DNA of 13,921 nt. Origin: Clostridiales bacterium. GTDB taxonomy: Bacteria > Bacillota > Clostridia > Tissierellales > Dethiosulfatibacteraceae. The stretch lies in contig DPPH01000123.1 in NCBI GenBank assembly GCA_003539375.1, forward strand, positions 1-13,921, written 5' to 3'. Position 1 is the first letter of the stretch, and each line of letters starts with the position of its first letter. The notes below the pieces were generated by a model, which was not told where the DNA came from, made no database searches, and saw nothing but the letters and a program-made list of their open reading frames with translations. The translations under genes were made by a program, and so were the position numbers. Positions 13,878-13,921 of the stretch are shown piece after piece.

Positions 13878-13898
13878 TAAATTATAATACAAATGCAA
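13870..13898 (-). promoter_or_regulatory. fur promoter P2 (proximal, overlapping P1)
   Basis: On the minus strand: TTGCAT (complement of 13893-13898), 17-base spacer, perfect TATAAT (complement of 13870-13875). It is shifted 11 bases from P1; its -35 lies in the other half of the same palindrome. Confidence 0.6.
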
Positions 13899-13909
13899 AT
13901 CATTTGCAA
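13881..13909 (-). promoter_or_regulatory. fur promoter P1 (distal)
   Basis: On the minus strand: TTGCAA (complement of 13904-13909), 17-base spacer, perfect TATAAT (complement of 13881-13886). The -35 is in the right half of the 7-1-7 palindrome. Confidence 0.75.
13894..13908. promoter_or_regulatory. Candidate Fur-family operator, perfect 7-1-7 inverted repeat
   Basis: TGCAAATCATTTGCA: two perfect 7-bp arms (TGCAAAT / ATTTGCA) around a single C. This is exactly the 7-1-7 geometry of Fur, Zur and PerR boxes (compare TGATAATnATTATCA), with a different sequence in the outer positions. It overlaps both -35 elements of the fur promoters and lies downstream of the start of a divergent plus-strand promoter. 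Confidence 0.75.
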
Positions 13910-13911
13910 TA

Positions 13912-13919
13912 AGAGGTGA
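13912..13919 (+). promoter_or_regulatory. Ribosome binding site of a gene starting just past the window
   Basis: AGAGGTGA, a good Shine-Dalgarno match on the plus strand, sits downstream of the divergent promoter. No start codon is inside the window; one is expected within about ten bases after 13921. Confidence 0.55.
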
Positions 13920-13921
13920 CA

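Noticed and set aside
13871..13888. TTATAAT-TAA-ATTATAA as a PerR box
   Set aside because: The spacing is 7-3-7 rather than 7-1-7, and the bases are explained by the overlapping -10 elements (TATAAT) of promoters on both strands.

Overview
The window is strongly AT-rich. It has short intergenic gaps, strong AGGAGG-type ribosome binding sites, near-consensus sigma-A promoters with 17-bp spacers, and many hairpin-plus-T-run terminators. This points to a low-GC Gram-positive anaerobe in the Clostridia/Tissierellia range. That placement is an inference from gene content (a long glutamine synthetase, a DUF1576 membrane protein, a MocR regulator beside an ECF S-component, a Fur-DUF1904 pair); nothing in the window fixes the genus. 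There are no rRNA or tRNA genes, IS elements, prophage genes or CRISPR array, and no gene-free stretch above 300 bases.

Layout. 1-723 is the body of a sirtuin deacetylase whose start lies off the left edge. 871-2760 is a glutamine synthetase with its own promoter and terminator. 2849-3460 is a RimJ/RimL-type acetyltransferase, followed by leuS (3538-5949), whose promoter overlaps the acetyltransferase stop codon. 6074-7147 is a GAF-GGDEF diguanylate cyclase. On the minus strand, 8770-7173 is a two-gene unit: a DUF1576 membrane protein with an obvious internal duplication, translationally coupled to a small acidic protein of unknown function. A divergent promoter region (8771-8904) leads to an AI-2E-family (PF01594) membrane protein. 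That gene collides tail to tail, with a 6-bp overlap, with a minus-strand MocR/PdxR-like regulator (10024-11391). The regulator is divergent from an ECF vitamin-transporter S-component (11495-11977), and the space between them carries a near-perfect 20-bp palindrome plus repeated half-sites. Then come yqxD (UPF0178), a coiled-coil/zinc-ribbon protein, a bidirectional terminator, and a minus-strand fur-DUF1904 operon at the right edge.

How the genes work together. Most are independent transcription units. Three places look like real regulatory circuits: MocR with its divergent ECF S-component (probably vitamin B6 or a related vitamer); the Fur-family repressor, whose -35 elements lie inside a 7-1-7 operator that also sits in the leader of an unseen divergent gene just beyond position 13921; and the DUF1576/small-protein pair. 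I see no defence system or wholly new machine. The best candidates for undescribed biology are the DUF1576 pair and the two operators. All functional statements come from motif recognition by eye, without database searches.
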